Shown here: piece after piece, positions 47,573 to 56,737 of the stretch | How the letters are laid out: every line of letters starts with the position of its first letter | How positions within the stretch are numbered: the stretch's first letter is position 1 | Assembly (NCBI RefSeq): GCF_002009175.1 | Contig: NZ_CP018047.1 | Location: forward strand, 3,906,001 to 3,970,000 | Reading direction: 5' to 3' | Source of the DNA: Streptomyces niveus | GTDB lineage: Bacteria > Actinomycetota > Actinomycetes > Streptomycetales > Streptomycetaceae | DNA: 64,000 nt | The notes under the pieces: model-generated | What the model saw: only the letters and a program-made list of their open reading frames with translations | The model's database searches: none | What the model was told of the DNA's origin: nothing | Made by a program: the position numbers and the translations under genes

Positions 47573-49051
47573 ATGAGCATCCCCGAGCCATTGGACGACC
47601 CCTGGACCGAGGCCGGTCCGGGTGATCGTCTGCCGGTCTCCCGCCAGCGCCGAGGTGAGGGAAGGGGCCGCGACGAGCAGCACGAGCGCGGCAGGGACAA
47701 CGCCGCGTGGGACGGCGGATCACCCGGTTTCGAGCGCGTGCCTCCCCAGGACCTGGACGCCGAACAGTCCGTGCTCGGCGGCATGTTGCTCTCCAAGGAC
47801 GCCATCGCCGACGTCGTGGAGATCATCAAGGGCCACGACTTCTACCGCCCCGCGCACGAGACGGTCTTCCAGGCGATTCTCGACCTGTACGCGAAGGGCG
47901 AGCCGGCCGACCCCATCACGGTGGCCGCCGAGCTGACCAAGCGCGGTGAGATCACCCGGGTCGGCGGAGCGTCGTATCTGCACACACTGGTCCAGTCGGT
48001 GCCGACGGCGGCGAACGCGTCGTACTACGCGGAGATCGTGCACGAGCGCGCGGTGCTGCGCCGTCTCGTCGAGGCGGGCACCAAGATCACGCAGATGGGA
48101 TACGCGGCGGACGGCGACGTCGACGAGATCGTCAACTCCGCCCAGGCCGAGATCTACGCGGTCACCGAGCAGCGCACCAGCGAGGACTATCTGCCCCTCG
48201 GCGACATCATGGAGGGCGCGCTCGACGAGATCGAGGCGATCGGTTCACGCAGCGGTGAGATGACGGGTGTGCCGACGGGGTTCACGGACTTCGACTCGCT
48301 CACCAACGGGCTGCACCCCGGCCAGATGATCGTCATCGCGGCCCGTCCCGCCATGGGTAAGTCGACGCTCGCGCTGGACTTCGCGCGCGCGGCCTCCATC
48401 AAGAACAACCTGCCGAGCGTCATCTTCTCGCTGGAGATGGGGCGCAACGAGATCGCGATGCGCCTGCTCTCGGCGGAGGCGCGGGTGGCGCTGCACCATA
48501 TGCGTTCCGGCACGATGACGGACGAGGACTGGACGCGGCTGGCCCGCCGGATGCCGGACGTCTCGCAGGCGCCGCTGTACATCGACGACTCACCGAACCT
48601 GTCGATGATGGAGATCCGCGCGAAGTGCCGCCGGCTCAAGCAGCGCAACGGACTGAAACTGGTGGTCATCGACTACCTCCAGCTGATGCAGTCCGGCGGT
48701 TCGAAGCGCGCGGAGAGCCGCCAGCAGGAGGTCTCGGACATGTCGCGAAACCTCAAGCTGCTGGCGAAGGAGCTGGAGCTGCCGGTGATCGCGCTCTCCC
48801 AGCTGAACCGTGGCCCCGAGCAGCGTACGGACAAGAAGCCGATGGTCTCCGACCTGCGTGAATCGGGTTCCATCGAGCAGGACGCGGACATGGTGGTGCT
48901 GCTCCACCGAGAGGACGCGTACGAGAAGGAGTCACCGCGCGCGGGCGAGGCGGACCTGATCGTGGCCAAGCACCGTAACGGCCCGACGGCGACGATCACG
49001 GTGGCGTTCCAGGGCCACTACTCGCGCTTCGTGGACATGGCGCAGACCTGA
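47573..49051 (+). CDS. dnaB: Replicative DNA helicase DnaB
   Basis: A 492-residue hexameric helicase. After a polar ~45-residue start comes the N-terminal domain (PPQDLDAEQSVLGGMLLSKDAI), a linker helix, and the RecA-like domain. Walker A is ARPAMGKST (257-265), Walker B LKLVVIDYLQLM, and ESGSIEQDADMVVLLHR follows. No intein interrupts it. ATG 47573 has GGAGGAGG upstream. DciA (6676) is the probable loader. Confidence 0.97.
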   Translation: MSIPEPLDDPWTEAGPGDRLPVSRQRRGEGRGRDEQHERGRDNAAWDGGSPGFERVPPQDLDAEQSVLGGMLLSKDAIADVVEIIKGHDFYRPAHETVFQAILDLYAKGEPADPITVAAELTKRGEITRVGGASYLHTLVQSVPTAANASYYAEIVHERAVLRRLVEAGTKITQMGYAADGDVDEIVNSAQAEIYAVTEQRTSEDYLPLGDIMEGALDEIEAIGSRSGEMTGVPTGFTDFDSLTNGLHPGQMIVIAARPAMGKSTLALDFARAASIKNNLPSVIFSLEMGRNEIAMRLLSAEARVALHHMRSGTMTDEDWTRLARRMPDVSQAPLYIDDSPNLSMMEIRAKCRRLKQRNGLKLVVIDYLQLMQSGGSKRAESRQQEVSDMSRNLKLLAKELELPVIALSQLNRGPEQRTDKKPMVSDLRESGSIEQDADMVVLLHREDAYEKESPRAGEADLIVAKHRNGPTATITVAFQGHYSRFVDMAQT

Positions 49052-49114
49052 GCGACACGGCTGGTGCGGTCGGGAGTGCGGTCACGCCCGGCCGCGCTGC
49101 CGCTCAGCAGCCCC

Positions 49115-50269
49115 TCAACCCCGCAGCTTCGCGTTGAGCCGTGCGGCCTCGCGCGTGAGGTGGTCGCGTTCCGGCAGGCTGGTCGCAGATCGGGCGGCCT
49201 CGCCGTAGAGCCGGGCCGCGGTCACCGGGTCACCGTCCCGCTCGTGCAGATACGCCGCGACGGCCGTGTACCGGGGCAGGGCGGGGTCGAGTTCCGCCAG
49301 GGCGGCCAGGCCGGCGCGCGCGCCGTCGGCCTCGCCGACCGCGACGGCCCGGTTGAGGCGGGCCACCGGGTTGTCTGTGAGCCGCACCAGTTCGTCGTAC
49401 CACTCCACGATCTGCACCCAGTCGGTCTCCTCGGCCGACCGGGCGTCGGCGTGGAGCGCGGCGACGGCGGCCTGGGCCTGGAACTCGCCCAGCCGGTCGC
49501 GGGCGAGGGCCGCCTGGAGCACATCGACGCCCTCGGCGATCAGACGTGTGTCCCACAGGCCGCGGTCCTGCTCGGCGAGAGGCACGAGCCTGCCGTCGGG
49601 GCCGGTCCGGGCCGGGCGCCGGGCGTGGTGGAGCAGCATGAGCGCGAGCAGGCCCGCGACCTCCTCGTGGTGGGTCCTGGCCGCGAGCTGCCGAGTGAGC
49701 CGGATCGCCTCGCCGGCGAGGTCGACATCGCCGGAGTAGCCCTCGTTGAAGACCAGGTAGAGCACCCGCAGCACCGTTGCGACATCACCGGGCCGGTCGA
49801 ACCGGACGCCGGAGACGGTGCGCTTGGCCCTGCTGATGCGCTGGGCCATGGTCGCCTCCGGCACGAGGTAGGCCCGCGCGATCTGCCGCGTGGTCAGGCC
49901 GCCGACCGCGCGCAGCGTGAGCGCGACGGCCGAGGCCGGTGTCAGGGACGGGTGCGCGCACCGGAAGTACAGCTGGAGCGTGTCGTCCACCGCCTCGCCC
50001 GCGCCCGGCGCGGGCTCACTCTCTACGCGCACCTCGCGGTGCCGTCGTGAGGTCTCGGCGCGGGCGGCGTCGAGGAACTTGCGCCAGGCCACGGTGACCA
50101 GCCAGCCCCTGGGATCGCGCGGCTGGTCGTCCGGCCATACGCGCAGGGCTTCGACCAGGGCGTCCTGCACGGCGTCCTCGGCCGACGCGAAGTCCGCTCC
50201 GCGACGGACGAGGACGCCGATCACCGCGGGGGTGAGGGTGCGCAGCAGCGCCTCGTCCACGTGTGTCAC
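49115..50269 (-). CDS. ECF42-type RNA polymerase sigma factor
   Basis: A 384-residue sigma factor: sigma region 2 (DFASAEDAVQDALVEALRVW, PRGWLVTVAWRKFLDAAR), region 4 (LTPASAVALTLRAVGGLTTRQIARAYLVPEATMAQRISRAKR), and a long C-terminal helical TPR-like half (DUF6596) ending with LPERDHLTREAARLNAKL. This architecture, coupled to a DGPF protein, defines the ECF42 group, where no anti-sigma factor is needed and the C-terminus modulates activity. GTG 50269 overlaps the DGPF gene stop by 4 bp. Confidence 0.9.
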   Translation of the reverse strand: MTHVDEALLRTLTPAVIGVLVRRGADFASAEDAVQDALVEALRVWPDDQPRDPRGWLVTVAWRKFLDAARAETSRRHREVRVESEPAPGAGEAVDDTLQLYFRCAHPSLTPASAVALTLRAVGGLTTRQIARAYLVPEATMAQRISRAKRTVSGVRFDRPGDVATVLRVLYLVFNEGYSGDVDLAGEAIRLTRQLAARTHHEEVAGLLALMLLHHARRPARTGPDGRLVPLAEQDRGLWDTRLIAEGVDVLQAALARDRLGEFQAQAAVAALHADARSAEETDWVQIVEWYDELVRLTDNPVARLNRAVAVGEADGARAGLAALAELDPALPRYTAVAAYLHERDGDPVTAARLYGEAARSATSLPERDHLTREAARLNAKLRG

Positions 50270-50673
50270 TCCGTGACGGTCGGGGACGCGCCGAGGAACG
50301 GGCGCAGTTCGAGCCACTCGTGGATCGGCTTCCCGCCCGCGCCGGGAGCCGCGGACAGCTCCGCCGCCAGTTCGAGCGCCCGCTCGTAGGTCTCGACGTC
50401 GATCACCATCCAGCCCGCGATCAGGTCCTTGGTCTCCGCGAACGGGCCGTCGGTGACCGGCGGCCGCCCCTCGCCGTCGTAGCGGACGAACGTGCCCTTC
50501 TCGGAGAGCGCCTGGCTGTCGACGAACTCGCCGGTGCCTTCGAGCCGGGTGGCGAAGTCACGCATGTACTGCACGTGAGCCACGACCTCCTCCGGCTCCC
50601 ACTGGTTCATCGGGACGTCGTTGACCGCGGTCGGAGCGCCCCGGTAGTGCTTGAGCAGCAGGTACTTGGCCAT
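50266..50673 (-). CDS. YCII-related DGPF-domain protein
   Basis: A 135-residue protein with MAKYLLLKHYRGAPTAVND, the motif VTDGPFAETKDLIAGWMVIDV and a helix with AELAAEL. Such DGPF proteins (YCII fold) are encoded with ECF42 sigma factors and are often their targets. Start ATG 50673 behind AAGGAGA. Function is unknown; the pair forms a two-gene operon, this gene first. Confidence 0.92.
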   Translation of the reverse strand: MAKYLLLKHYRGAPTAVNDVPMNQWEPEEVVAHVQYMRDFATRLEGTGEFVDSQALSEKGTFVRYDGEGRPPVTDGPFAETKDLIAGWMVIDVETYERALELAAELSAAPGAGGKPIHEWLELRPFLGASPTVTE

Positions 50674-50815
50674 GATGGTTCTCCTTGGTGCTGTACGGCC
50701 CACTGTGGCCGCGTTCACCCCTGGGACGGAGCCGCGTCCGGGTTCTCGACATCTTGCCGCGAAAGTTTTTCCGGCGGGACTTCGAATCCCCGAGGGCCCG
50801 CCGGAAAGACACCCC

Positions 50816-51490
50816 CTAGTCGCTGCCGCCGCCCCCGCCACCACCGCTTCCGCAGCTGAAGCCGCCGGGTTCCGGGGACGAGTGCGAGCCGGACGCCGAG
50901 TCGGGGTCCCGGCCGTCCTCCGAGCCGTGGGCGTACTCGTGGTCGTGGTCCGGATCGGCGGCCCTGCCCATACGTATCAGCGACCGTCCCAGGCCGGCGG
51001 GGACCGCCGTACCCGCGACGACGCGGCGCAGCCGTCGGTCCCCATGGGCGGCCGGGCCGTCGAAGACGTAGGCGGGGAGTGTGCCTTCATTCCTGGCCGC
51101 CTCCAGCTGGGTCCTGCCCGCCTGGGTGAGCCGGTGACGTGCGCGGGTGAGGAGGCCGAGGGCGACCAGGCCCTGCCTGATCTCCGCGACTTCCGGTCCG
51201 CCGCGTACGGCTTTCGCGACGACCGCCAGGCTCCGTCCGCGTGGGCAGCTCGCGAGGACCGCCCGTTCGACCGGGTGCCGGGCGGGGTGCCCGGCCGGGT
51301 GTTCGGCAATCCCGTCGGCGTCGTCGACCGCCCGCACGCGCGGGCCGACCACCGTGACGGCCCCCCGGTCGCGCAGCGCGAAGAGCGCGGTCTCCAGTAC
51401 GCGTTGGGGTCCACCGGCCAGATAGGCCACTTCATACGCTTCGAGTCGTCGCTCGGCCGCCGAGACATGCCGCCGGATCGTGGTTCGCAC
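50816..51490 (-). CDS. TIGR04222-like protein with Gly tail
   Basis: A 224-residue protein. The N-terminus RRLEAYEVAYLAGGPQRVLETALFALRDRGAVTV is the TIGR04222-type segment. A winged-helix-like middle region (VAEIRQGLVALGLLTRARHRLTQAGRTQLEA) follows. The C-terminus is disordered and ends CGSGGGGGGGSD, a Gly-rich tail common in these proteins. No clear membrane helix is visible here, unlike longer members. GTG 51490 start, weak ribosome-binding site. Function unknown. Confidence 0.65.
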   Translation of the reverse strand: MRTTIRRHVSAAERRLEAYEVAYLAGGPQRVLETALFALRDRGAVTVVGPRVRAVDDADGIAEHPAGHPARHPVERAVLASCPRGRSLAVVAKAVRGGPEVAEIRQGLVALGLLTRARHRLTQAGRTQLEAARNEGTLPAYVFDGPAAHGDRRLRRVVAGTAVPAGLGRSLIRMGRAADPDHDHEYAHGSEDGRDPDSASGSHSSPEPGGFSCGSGGGGGGGSD

Positions 51491-51655
51491 AGGAGCCCCC
51501 GTCCCTGATGTCGCCTTTCGTCAGTATGGGGTCGATGCCCGGAACGGGCCCTGGTGCGGCGGCAGTTCAGAGCAAGACTTGAGGTACTGCCCCGGATCGG
51601 GGCGGCCCTGGTCAGGACGGGTACGACGCGGGATCGGGACCTGTACGTCTCCCGC

Positions 51656-52948
51656 TCAGGACCGGTACATCAGCCGGCGTAGCAGCGCCTCGGCCGGCCC
51701 GCGGCGCCCGGCGCCTTCGAGGGCGTACGCCCCCGCCACCGTGACCAGCCAGACTCCGAACGCCACGAGCGCCATCGTGGCGCTCGTCAGATGCTCCCCG
51801 AGCCCGAGGCCCCACGCCGCCAGCAACGGGGCGAAGATCAGGGAGTGCGTGAGGTAGCAGGACAGCGAGCGTTTGCCGACCGCGGACACGGCGTCGACGG
51901 CGCGCGCTCCCCGGCGGGCCGGCCTACGGGTCCACCAGTGCGCGAACAGGGCGACGGCGGCGACGTATCCGAGCCCCGCGGCGCCACCGGTGATCTCCCT
52001 GAGCGCGGTGAGGACCCCCGACTCGCTCTGCGCGTCACCGGGGACGTCGATCGCGCCGACGTGCGCCAGCGCGGCGGGCAGCCCGCCGAGCCAGCCGACC
52101 GGGATGCCGATGAGAGCGGTGCGGCGCAGCAGCCGCAGGTGCTGTCCGGGCTCTTCCAGAATCCGGCGCCGTGCCGCCCAGAAGCCGAGCAGGAAGACGA
52201 TGTAGGCGCCGCCGATCAGCGACGCGGGTGCGGCGACGAAGGTGACGAACGCTCCGGTGACCACGCGGGTGCCGGCCGCGGCGAGCCAGCTCTCCTCGCC
52301 CGCCGCGTACGCCTCGGCGCCCGGTTCCGCGCCGGCGTCGCCCACGGCGCCCAGATCGCCCTGGAGCAGCACCGTCACGATCGGCTGCGCGGCGCTGATC
52401 GCCATCAGCGTCGCCCCGATCCATATCCACCACTTGAGCGCGCGGTCGCCGCGCCTGAGGAAGAGCCAGCCGAGGGCGAGGCTCAACAGGCCGTAGTAGC
52501 CGACGATGTCGCCCGCCATCAGCAGACCGGCGTGGAGCAGGCCGATGACGATCAGCAGCAGACCGCGCCTGCGCAGGATCCTGATGACATCGCGCTCGGC
52601 TGTGCCCGCGGCCTTCTGACGCAGGAACAGCTGCGTCATCCCGTAGCCGAAGAGGAAGGCGAAGAGCGGATAGATCCGCAGGTCCAGGGTGGTGATCATG
52701 GTGAACTGGACGGCGCGGTCGAGTGGGCCCCCGTTCACGGGCTGCCATCCGGAGGGGCCGTACCGCGACGCCCACAGATGGAACGCGGTGTTCGACAGCA
52801 CGATGAACAGCAGCATGAGCCCGCGGGCGAGATCGGGCGCGAGAGCTCGTTCCGAAGGCCGTACGGCCCCGCGAGGAGCCGCCGCCGGGGGCGCGGCCGT
52901 CGTCGGCGGGGAGTCCGGCCCGGAGTCGTTCGTCGTCTCGGCTGTCAT
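51656..52948 (-). CDS. DUF418 domain membrane protein
   Basis: A 430-residue polytopic protein with about ten membrane helices. LAPDLARGLMLLFIVLSNTAFHLW, FAFLFGYGMTQLFLRQKAAG and RRRGLLLIVIGLLHAGLLMAGDIVGYYGLLSL are DUF418 features. The C-terminal DUF418 half has RSLSCYLTHSLIFAPLLAAWGLG. The N-terminal 35 residues are Pro/Ala rich. No clear ribosome-binding site, but TAGCGT precedes ATG 52948, so it may be leaderless. Function unknown; acyltransferase-like membrane folds have been suggested for the family. Confidence 0.88.
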   Translation of the reverse strand: MTAETTNDSGPDSPPTTAAPPAAAPRGAVRPSERALAPDLARGLMLLFIVLSNTAFHLWASRYGPSGWQPVNGGPLDRAVQFTMITTLDLRIYPLFAFLFGYGMTQLFLRQKAAGTAERDVIRILRRRGLLLIVIGLLHAGLLMAGDIVGYYGLLSLALGWLFLRRGDRALKWWIWIGATLMAISAAQPIVTVLLQGDLGAVGDAGAEPGAEAYAAGEESWLAAAGTRVVTGAFVTFVAAPASLIGGAYIVFLLGFWAARRRILEEPGQHLRLLRRTALIGIPVGWLGGLPAALAHVGAIDVPGDAQSESGVLTALREITGGAAGLGYVAAVALFAHWWTRRPARRGARAVDAVSAVGKRSLSCYLTHSLIFAPLLAAWGLGLGEHLTSATMALVAFGVWLVTVAGAYALEGAGRRGPAEALLRRLMYRS

Positions 52949-53141
52949 TCCTCAACGCTAGGAACGGGGTCCGGGGACGGTAACCCGCCTTCTGTACAGG
53001 CGTTTCCGTCCTAGGTATGGCTCGTCGGCACCGCTCGGCCGACCAAAGTACGGATACGACGTCCGGCCGTCGATACGCTCGTCGGACTCCCCGGCTCCCC
53101 GGCTCCCCGACCTTCCGACTCCGTTGAATTGGACTGATCCC

Positions 53142-54008
53142 ATGCCTTCCGGCGACGACGCCCGCCCTACGTTCGTACTCGTCCACGGCTCGTGCAGCAA
53201 CTCCTTCATGTGGGCCCCGATCCAGCGAGAGCTGACGCTGCTCGGGCACCGCAGCTTCGCGGTCGATCTGCCGGGGCACGGGTTCGACGCGCAGTACCCG
53301 GTCGCCTACCAGGCACCGCAGGATCTCGACGCGTGGGCGGCCGAGCCGTCGACGCTGGCCGGTGTCACTCTGCGGGACAACGTCGACATGGTGGTCGACA
53401 TCGTTCGGCGGGTGGCCGAGCACGGGCCGGTGGTGCTCGTGGGCGCCAGCCTCGGCGGGCTGACGACCACTGCCGTCGGCAATGAGATTCCCGGTCTGAT
53501 CGACCGGCTCGTGTACATCTCCGCGTGGTCGTGCGTGCGGCGTGGCAATCCGATGGAGTACATGGCGGAGCCGGAGTTCGCCGACAGCCTGCTCCTCGGT
53601 CTCGGCGGGTTCAACGTGGGGAACCCGGCCGTGATCGGAGTCGGCCGGGCCAACTACCGGACCGCCGATCCGGACCTGCTCGCCGCCCTCAAGGCGGCGA
53701 CGATGGCGGAGGCCACCGACGCGGAGTTCATGGCCTTCATCAACATTCTCCAGCCCGACGAGTCGCTGGCGGTGATCGGAGGCGAGGGGCGCGGTCAGGC
53801 CGACACGTGGGGCACGATCGCCCGCTCCTACATCCGCCTCGCCGACGACCGGTCGATACCGGTCGCCATGCAGGACCGGCTGATCGCCGAGGCCGACGAG
53901 CTGACGCCGGAGAACCCGTACGACGTGCACACCCTGGACAGCAGTCACACGGGGTTCCTGCTCCAGGCCCCGAAGGTGGCCGGGATCCTCGACGGCCTGG
54001 CGCTCTGA
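53142..54008 (+). CDS. Alpha/beta hydrolase
   Basis: A 288-residue hydrolase. The oxyanion region is FVLVHGSCSNSFMW, the nucleophile elbow GASLGG (Ser103), and the catalytic His probably DSSHTGFLLQ near the C-terminus, with an Asp/Glu between. It resembles AB-hydrolase_6 esterases, substrate unknown. I start at ATG 53142 (MPSGDDARPT) rather than TTG 53124. It runs toward the next gene on the same strand after a 114-bp gap. Confidence 0.87.
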   Translation: MPSGDDARPTFVLVHGSCSNSFMWAPIQRELTLLGHRSFAVDLPGHGFDAQYPVAYQAPQDLDAWAAEPSTLAGVTLRDNVDMVVDIVRRVAEHGPVVLVGASLGGLTTTAVGNEIPGLIDRLVYISAWSCVRRGNPMEYMAEPEFADSLLLGLGGFNVGNPAVIGVGRANYRTADPDLLAALKAATMAEATDAEFMAFINILQPDESLAVIGGEGRGQADTWGTIARSYIRLADDRSIPVAMQDRLIAEADELTPENPYDVHTLDSSHTGFLLQAPKVAGILDGLAL

Positions 54009-54122
54009 GAAGGGGCTCCGCCCCCGGAACCACGGTCGGTCAAACACTCGGCCAAACACTCGGCGAAACACGGTCGCCGAAATGCGGTCGACGGGACAAG
54101 GCCCTACCGATAGATGTGGACC

Positions 54123-55499
54123 ATGACCTCACCTTTCGAAGAACTCCTTCCCAGTACGCGACGGGCCCTGCTGCACCGCGTCGCCACCGCGCAGTCCGAA
54201 GGGCGCGCCCCCTCGTTCGTCGGCGCGGTCGCGCGCGACGGGCACACGGTCTGGTCGGGCGGGCGCAGCTGTGTGGACGGTCATGAGCCGGACGCGGACA
54301 CCCAGTACCGGATCGGCTCGATCACCAAGTGCTTCACCGCCGTTCTGGTGCTGCGGCTGCGCGACGAGGGCCTGCTCGATCTGGCCGACCCGCTGGAGAA
54401 GCACCTGCCCGGTACCGGGGTCGGTGAGGTCACCATCGCCCAACTCCTCGGCCACGGGGCAGGTCTGGCGGCCGAGGCGCCGGCCCCCTGGTGGGAGCGC
54501 ACACCCGGCACGACGCGCCCCGAACTGGCCGACGTGCTCGGCGAGGACCCCGTGCTGCACCCCGCCGGCCGGCTGTACCACTACTCCAACCCCGGCTACA
54601 CCCTGCTCGGTTCGCTGATCGAGACGCTGCGCGGCGCGTCCTGGGAGGAGGTGCTGCGGCGGGAGATTCTGGAGCCGCTGTCGATGCACCGTACGACCAC
54701 ACAGCCCGTCGCCCCGGCGGCCGGCGGCTGGGCCGTGCATCCGTGGGCGGACGCGATCCTGCCCGAACCGGCCGAGGATCTCGGCCTGATGGCCCCGGCG
54801 GGCCAGCTCTGGTCGACGGCGGACGACCTGTGCCGCTTCGGGGCGTTCCTCGCCGGGGGCGACGACCGGGTCCTGAGCGCCGCGTCCGTACAGGAAGCGC
54901 GGACTCCCGCCACGCCTCCCGAGAGCGGTCAGTGGGGCGGCGGTTACGGGCTCGGCGTGCAGCTCGTCCACGGGGGAGGCCGGACATACGCCGGGCATAC
55001 GGGCTCGCTGCCCGGCTTCGTCGCCGCGCTCTGGGTGAGTGTCGAGGACGGACTGGTCGCCGTCGCACTCGCCAACGCCACCTCGGGCCCGCTCACCGGT
55101 ACCGTCGCCGCCGAACTCATCAACATCGTGGCGGAGGCGGAGCCCCGTATCCCCGAGCCGTGGCGGCCACTGCCCGAGGTCGACCAGTCGCTGCTGGAGC
55201 TGACCGGTCCCTGGTACTGGGGGGCGACCCCGTATGTCCTGCGCCTGACGGCGGACCGCGGGCTGGACTTCGCGCCGCTGCGCGACGCGGGCCGGCGTTC
55301 GCGGTTCGCGGCCCGGCCGGACGGTACGTGGAAGGGGCTCGACGGCTACTACACGGGGGAGACGCTGAAGGCCGTCCGCCGCCCGGACGGCCGGGTGAGC
55401 CATCTCGACCTGGGGTCCTTCGTCTACACCCGCGAGCCGTACGAGCCGGGGGACGCGGTCCCGGGCGGGGTGGACGAGCAGGGCTGGCGCGGTCTGTGA
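54123..55499 (+). CDS. Serine hydrolase (beta-lactamase/DD-peptidase family)
   Basis: A 458-residue penicillin-recognising-fold hydrolase. The catalytic motif SITK (Ser66-Lys69), the Tyr-Ser-Asn triad YSN (154-156), and HTG in YAGHTGSLPG replacing KTG are all present, as in class C-like esterases/DD-peptidases. No signal peptide is visible, so it is probably cytoplasmic. ATG 54123 lies 9 bp after an in-frame ATG 54114, and a TAGATG-like -10 is adjacent, so the transcript may be nearly leaderless. The C-terminal ~110 residues form an extra beta domain. Confidence 0.88.
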   Translation: MTSPFEELLPSTRRALLHRVATAQSEGRAPSFVGAVARDGHTVWSGGRSCVDGHEPDADTQYRIGSITKCFTAVLVLRLRDEGLLDLADPLEKHLPGTGVGEVTIAQLLGHGAGLAAEAPAPWWERTPGTTRPELADVLGEDPVLHPAGRLYHYSNPGYTLLGSLIETLRGASWEEVLRREILEPLSMHRTTTQPVAPAAGGWAVHPWADAILPEPAEDLGLMAPAGQLWSTADDLCRFGAFLAGGDDRVLSAASVQEARTPATPPESGQWGGGYGLGVQLVHGGGRTYAGHTGSLPGFVAALWVSVEDGLVAVALANATSGPLTGTVAAELINIVAEAEPRIPEPWRPLPEVDQSLLELTGPWYWGATPYVLRLTADRGLDFAPLRDAGRRSRFAARPDGTWKGLDGYYTGETLKAVRRPDGRVSHLDLGSFVYTREPYEPGDAVPGGVDEQGWRGL

Positions 55500-55500
55500 T

Positions 55501-55514
55501 GTTTCACGTGAAAC
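55501..55514. other. parS: parS site 8
   Basis: Perfect GTTTCACGTGAAAC, starting 2 bp after the serine hydrolase stop. Confidence 0.97.
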
Positions 55515-55557
55515 CGGGCGTACGACCCCGGCGCCGACACATGACCCGTCACTCGCG

Positions 55558-56022
55558 TCAGCTCCCGCCCTCCAGGCTCATCTTGAATCCGACGTGGGAC
55601 GCGGTGAACCCGAGCCGCTCGTAGAAGCGCTGGGCGTCCGTACGCGTCGCGTCGGACGTCAGCTGGACCAACTGGCAGCCCTGGCGCCCGGACTCGTCGA
55701 TGGCCCACTGGATCAGCCGGGTGCCGAGACCGGAGCCGCGCTCGTCGGCGTGAACGCGTACGCCCTCGATGACCGAACGCGTGGCGCCCCGGCGGGAGAT
55801 GCCCGCGATGACCGTCAGTTGGAGCGTGCCGACGACGCGCCCGTCGCGCTCGGCGACGACCTGGTACTGATTCGGGTCGTCGGCGAGCCGTTCGAGGGCC
55901 CTGAGGTACGGGGTGAGGTCGTCCGGCGACTCGCGTGTCGCGCCCAGCGGATCGTCGGCGAGCATCGCCACGATCTCGGGGAGGTCGCCGGCGTCGGCGG
56001 GCCGTATGTGCAGATCGCTCAT
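55558..56022 (-). CDS. GNAT family N-acetyltransferase
   Basis: A 154-residue acetyltransferase: RPADAGDLPEIVAMLADDPLG, then motif A GVRVHADERGSGLGTRLIQWAIDE, and AQRFYERLGFTASHVGFKM. The start is ATG 56022 (MSDLHIRPA). It is 10 bp downstream of the marR gene and surely co-transcribed. Substrate unknown; such small GNATs near a MarR repressor and pump often modify a toxic small molecule, which I only infer. Confidence 0.9.
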   Translation of the reverse strand: MSDLHIRPADAGDLPEIVAMLADDPLGATRESPDDLTPYLRALERLADDPNQYQVVAERDGRVVGTLQLTVIAGISRRGATRSVIEGVRVHADERGSGLGTRLIQWAIDESGRQGCQLVQLTSDATRTDAQRFYERLGFTASHVGFKMSLEGGS

Positions 56023-56032
56023 GGATCGCAGA

Positions 56033-56515
56033 TTACGCCGATGGCGCCGGGACCGGCCGCGCGGGTACACGCAGCTCTTCCACGGCCCTGACCAGCGGCG
56101 CGAGCTCCGGATTCGTCGCCGCCGCGTCCAGGGCCTCCCGCAGTGCGGTGTCGTTGGTCGGCCGCGCCCCGGCGAGGAGTTGGAGGCCCGCCTCGCTCAC
56201 GTCGGTGTAGATCCCGCGCCGGTCCGTCGGGCAGAGATAGCGCGTGAGCAGGCCGCGATCCTCGAGACGGGTGACCAGTCGCGTGGTCGCGCTCTGGCTG
56301 AGGACCACCGCGTCGGCGACCTGCTTCATCTGGAGGTGGCCGCCCTCGCCGTCGTGCTGGCGGCTGAGGACGTCTAGCAGCGAGTACTCGCGGACGCTGA
56401 GCTCGTGCCCGCTCTGCAGGGCCCGCTCGATATGCGTCTCGATCCTGCTGTGCAGCAGGGAGAGGGCCACCCAGCCCTGGGCGAGGGCGGTGAGTGCGGG
56501 GTCCGTGGCGGTCAT
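56033..56515 (-). CDS. MarR family transcriptional regulator
   Basis: A 160-residue winged-helix repressor. The helix bundle includes LSLLHSRIETHIERAL; the HTH is LQMKQVADAVVLSQSATTRLVTRLEDRGLLTR, and the wing has CPTDRRGIYTDVSEAGLQLL. ATG 56515 has GGAGGAAG upstream, which decides the start. It diverges from the MFS pump gene; the 222-bp gap contains spaced TGCAA repeats, a likely operator. Confidence 0.94.
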   Translation of the reverse strand: MTATDPALTALAQGWVALSLLHSRIETHIERALQSGHELSVREYSLLDVLSRQHDGEGGHLQMKQVADAVVLSQSATTRLVTRLEDRGLLTRYLCPTDRRGIYTDVSEAGLQLLAGARPTNDTALREALDAAATNPELAPLVRAVEELRVPARPVPAPSA

Positions 56516-56584
56516 GGCGTCTTCCTCCGTCGTCTCCGTCGTCTCCATCGACCGGAGCTTCCAGGACTCAGGATAGGGCACGTC

Positions 56585-56622
56585 TGCAATATAGCGCGCT
56601 TGCAATTAAACGGCGCCTGCAA
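56585..56622. promoter_or_regulatory. Candidate MarR operator with TGCAA repeats
   Basis: TGCAA occurs at 56585-56589, 56601-56605 and 56618-56622 in the AT-richest part of the marR-MFS gap, spaced 16 and 17 bp. The spacing suggests a protein-binding array. Confidence 0.5.
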
Positions 56623-56737
56623 GTATTGTCCACGCTCGTAAAGCGCACGCACAAGCAGCAGGTGCGGCAAGCGGTGCACGCAAACGCGGTGCACCCGCCG
56701 GCGCCGTACGGACACACATCTGGGAAAGGCCACATCC

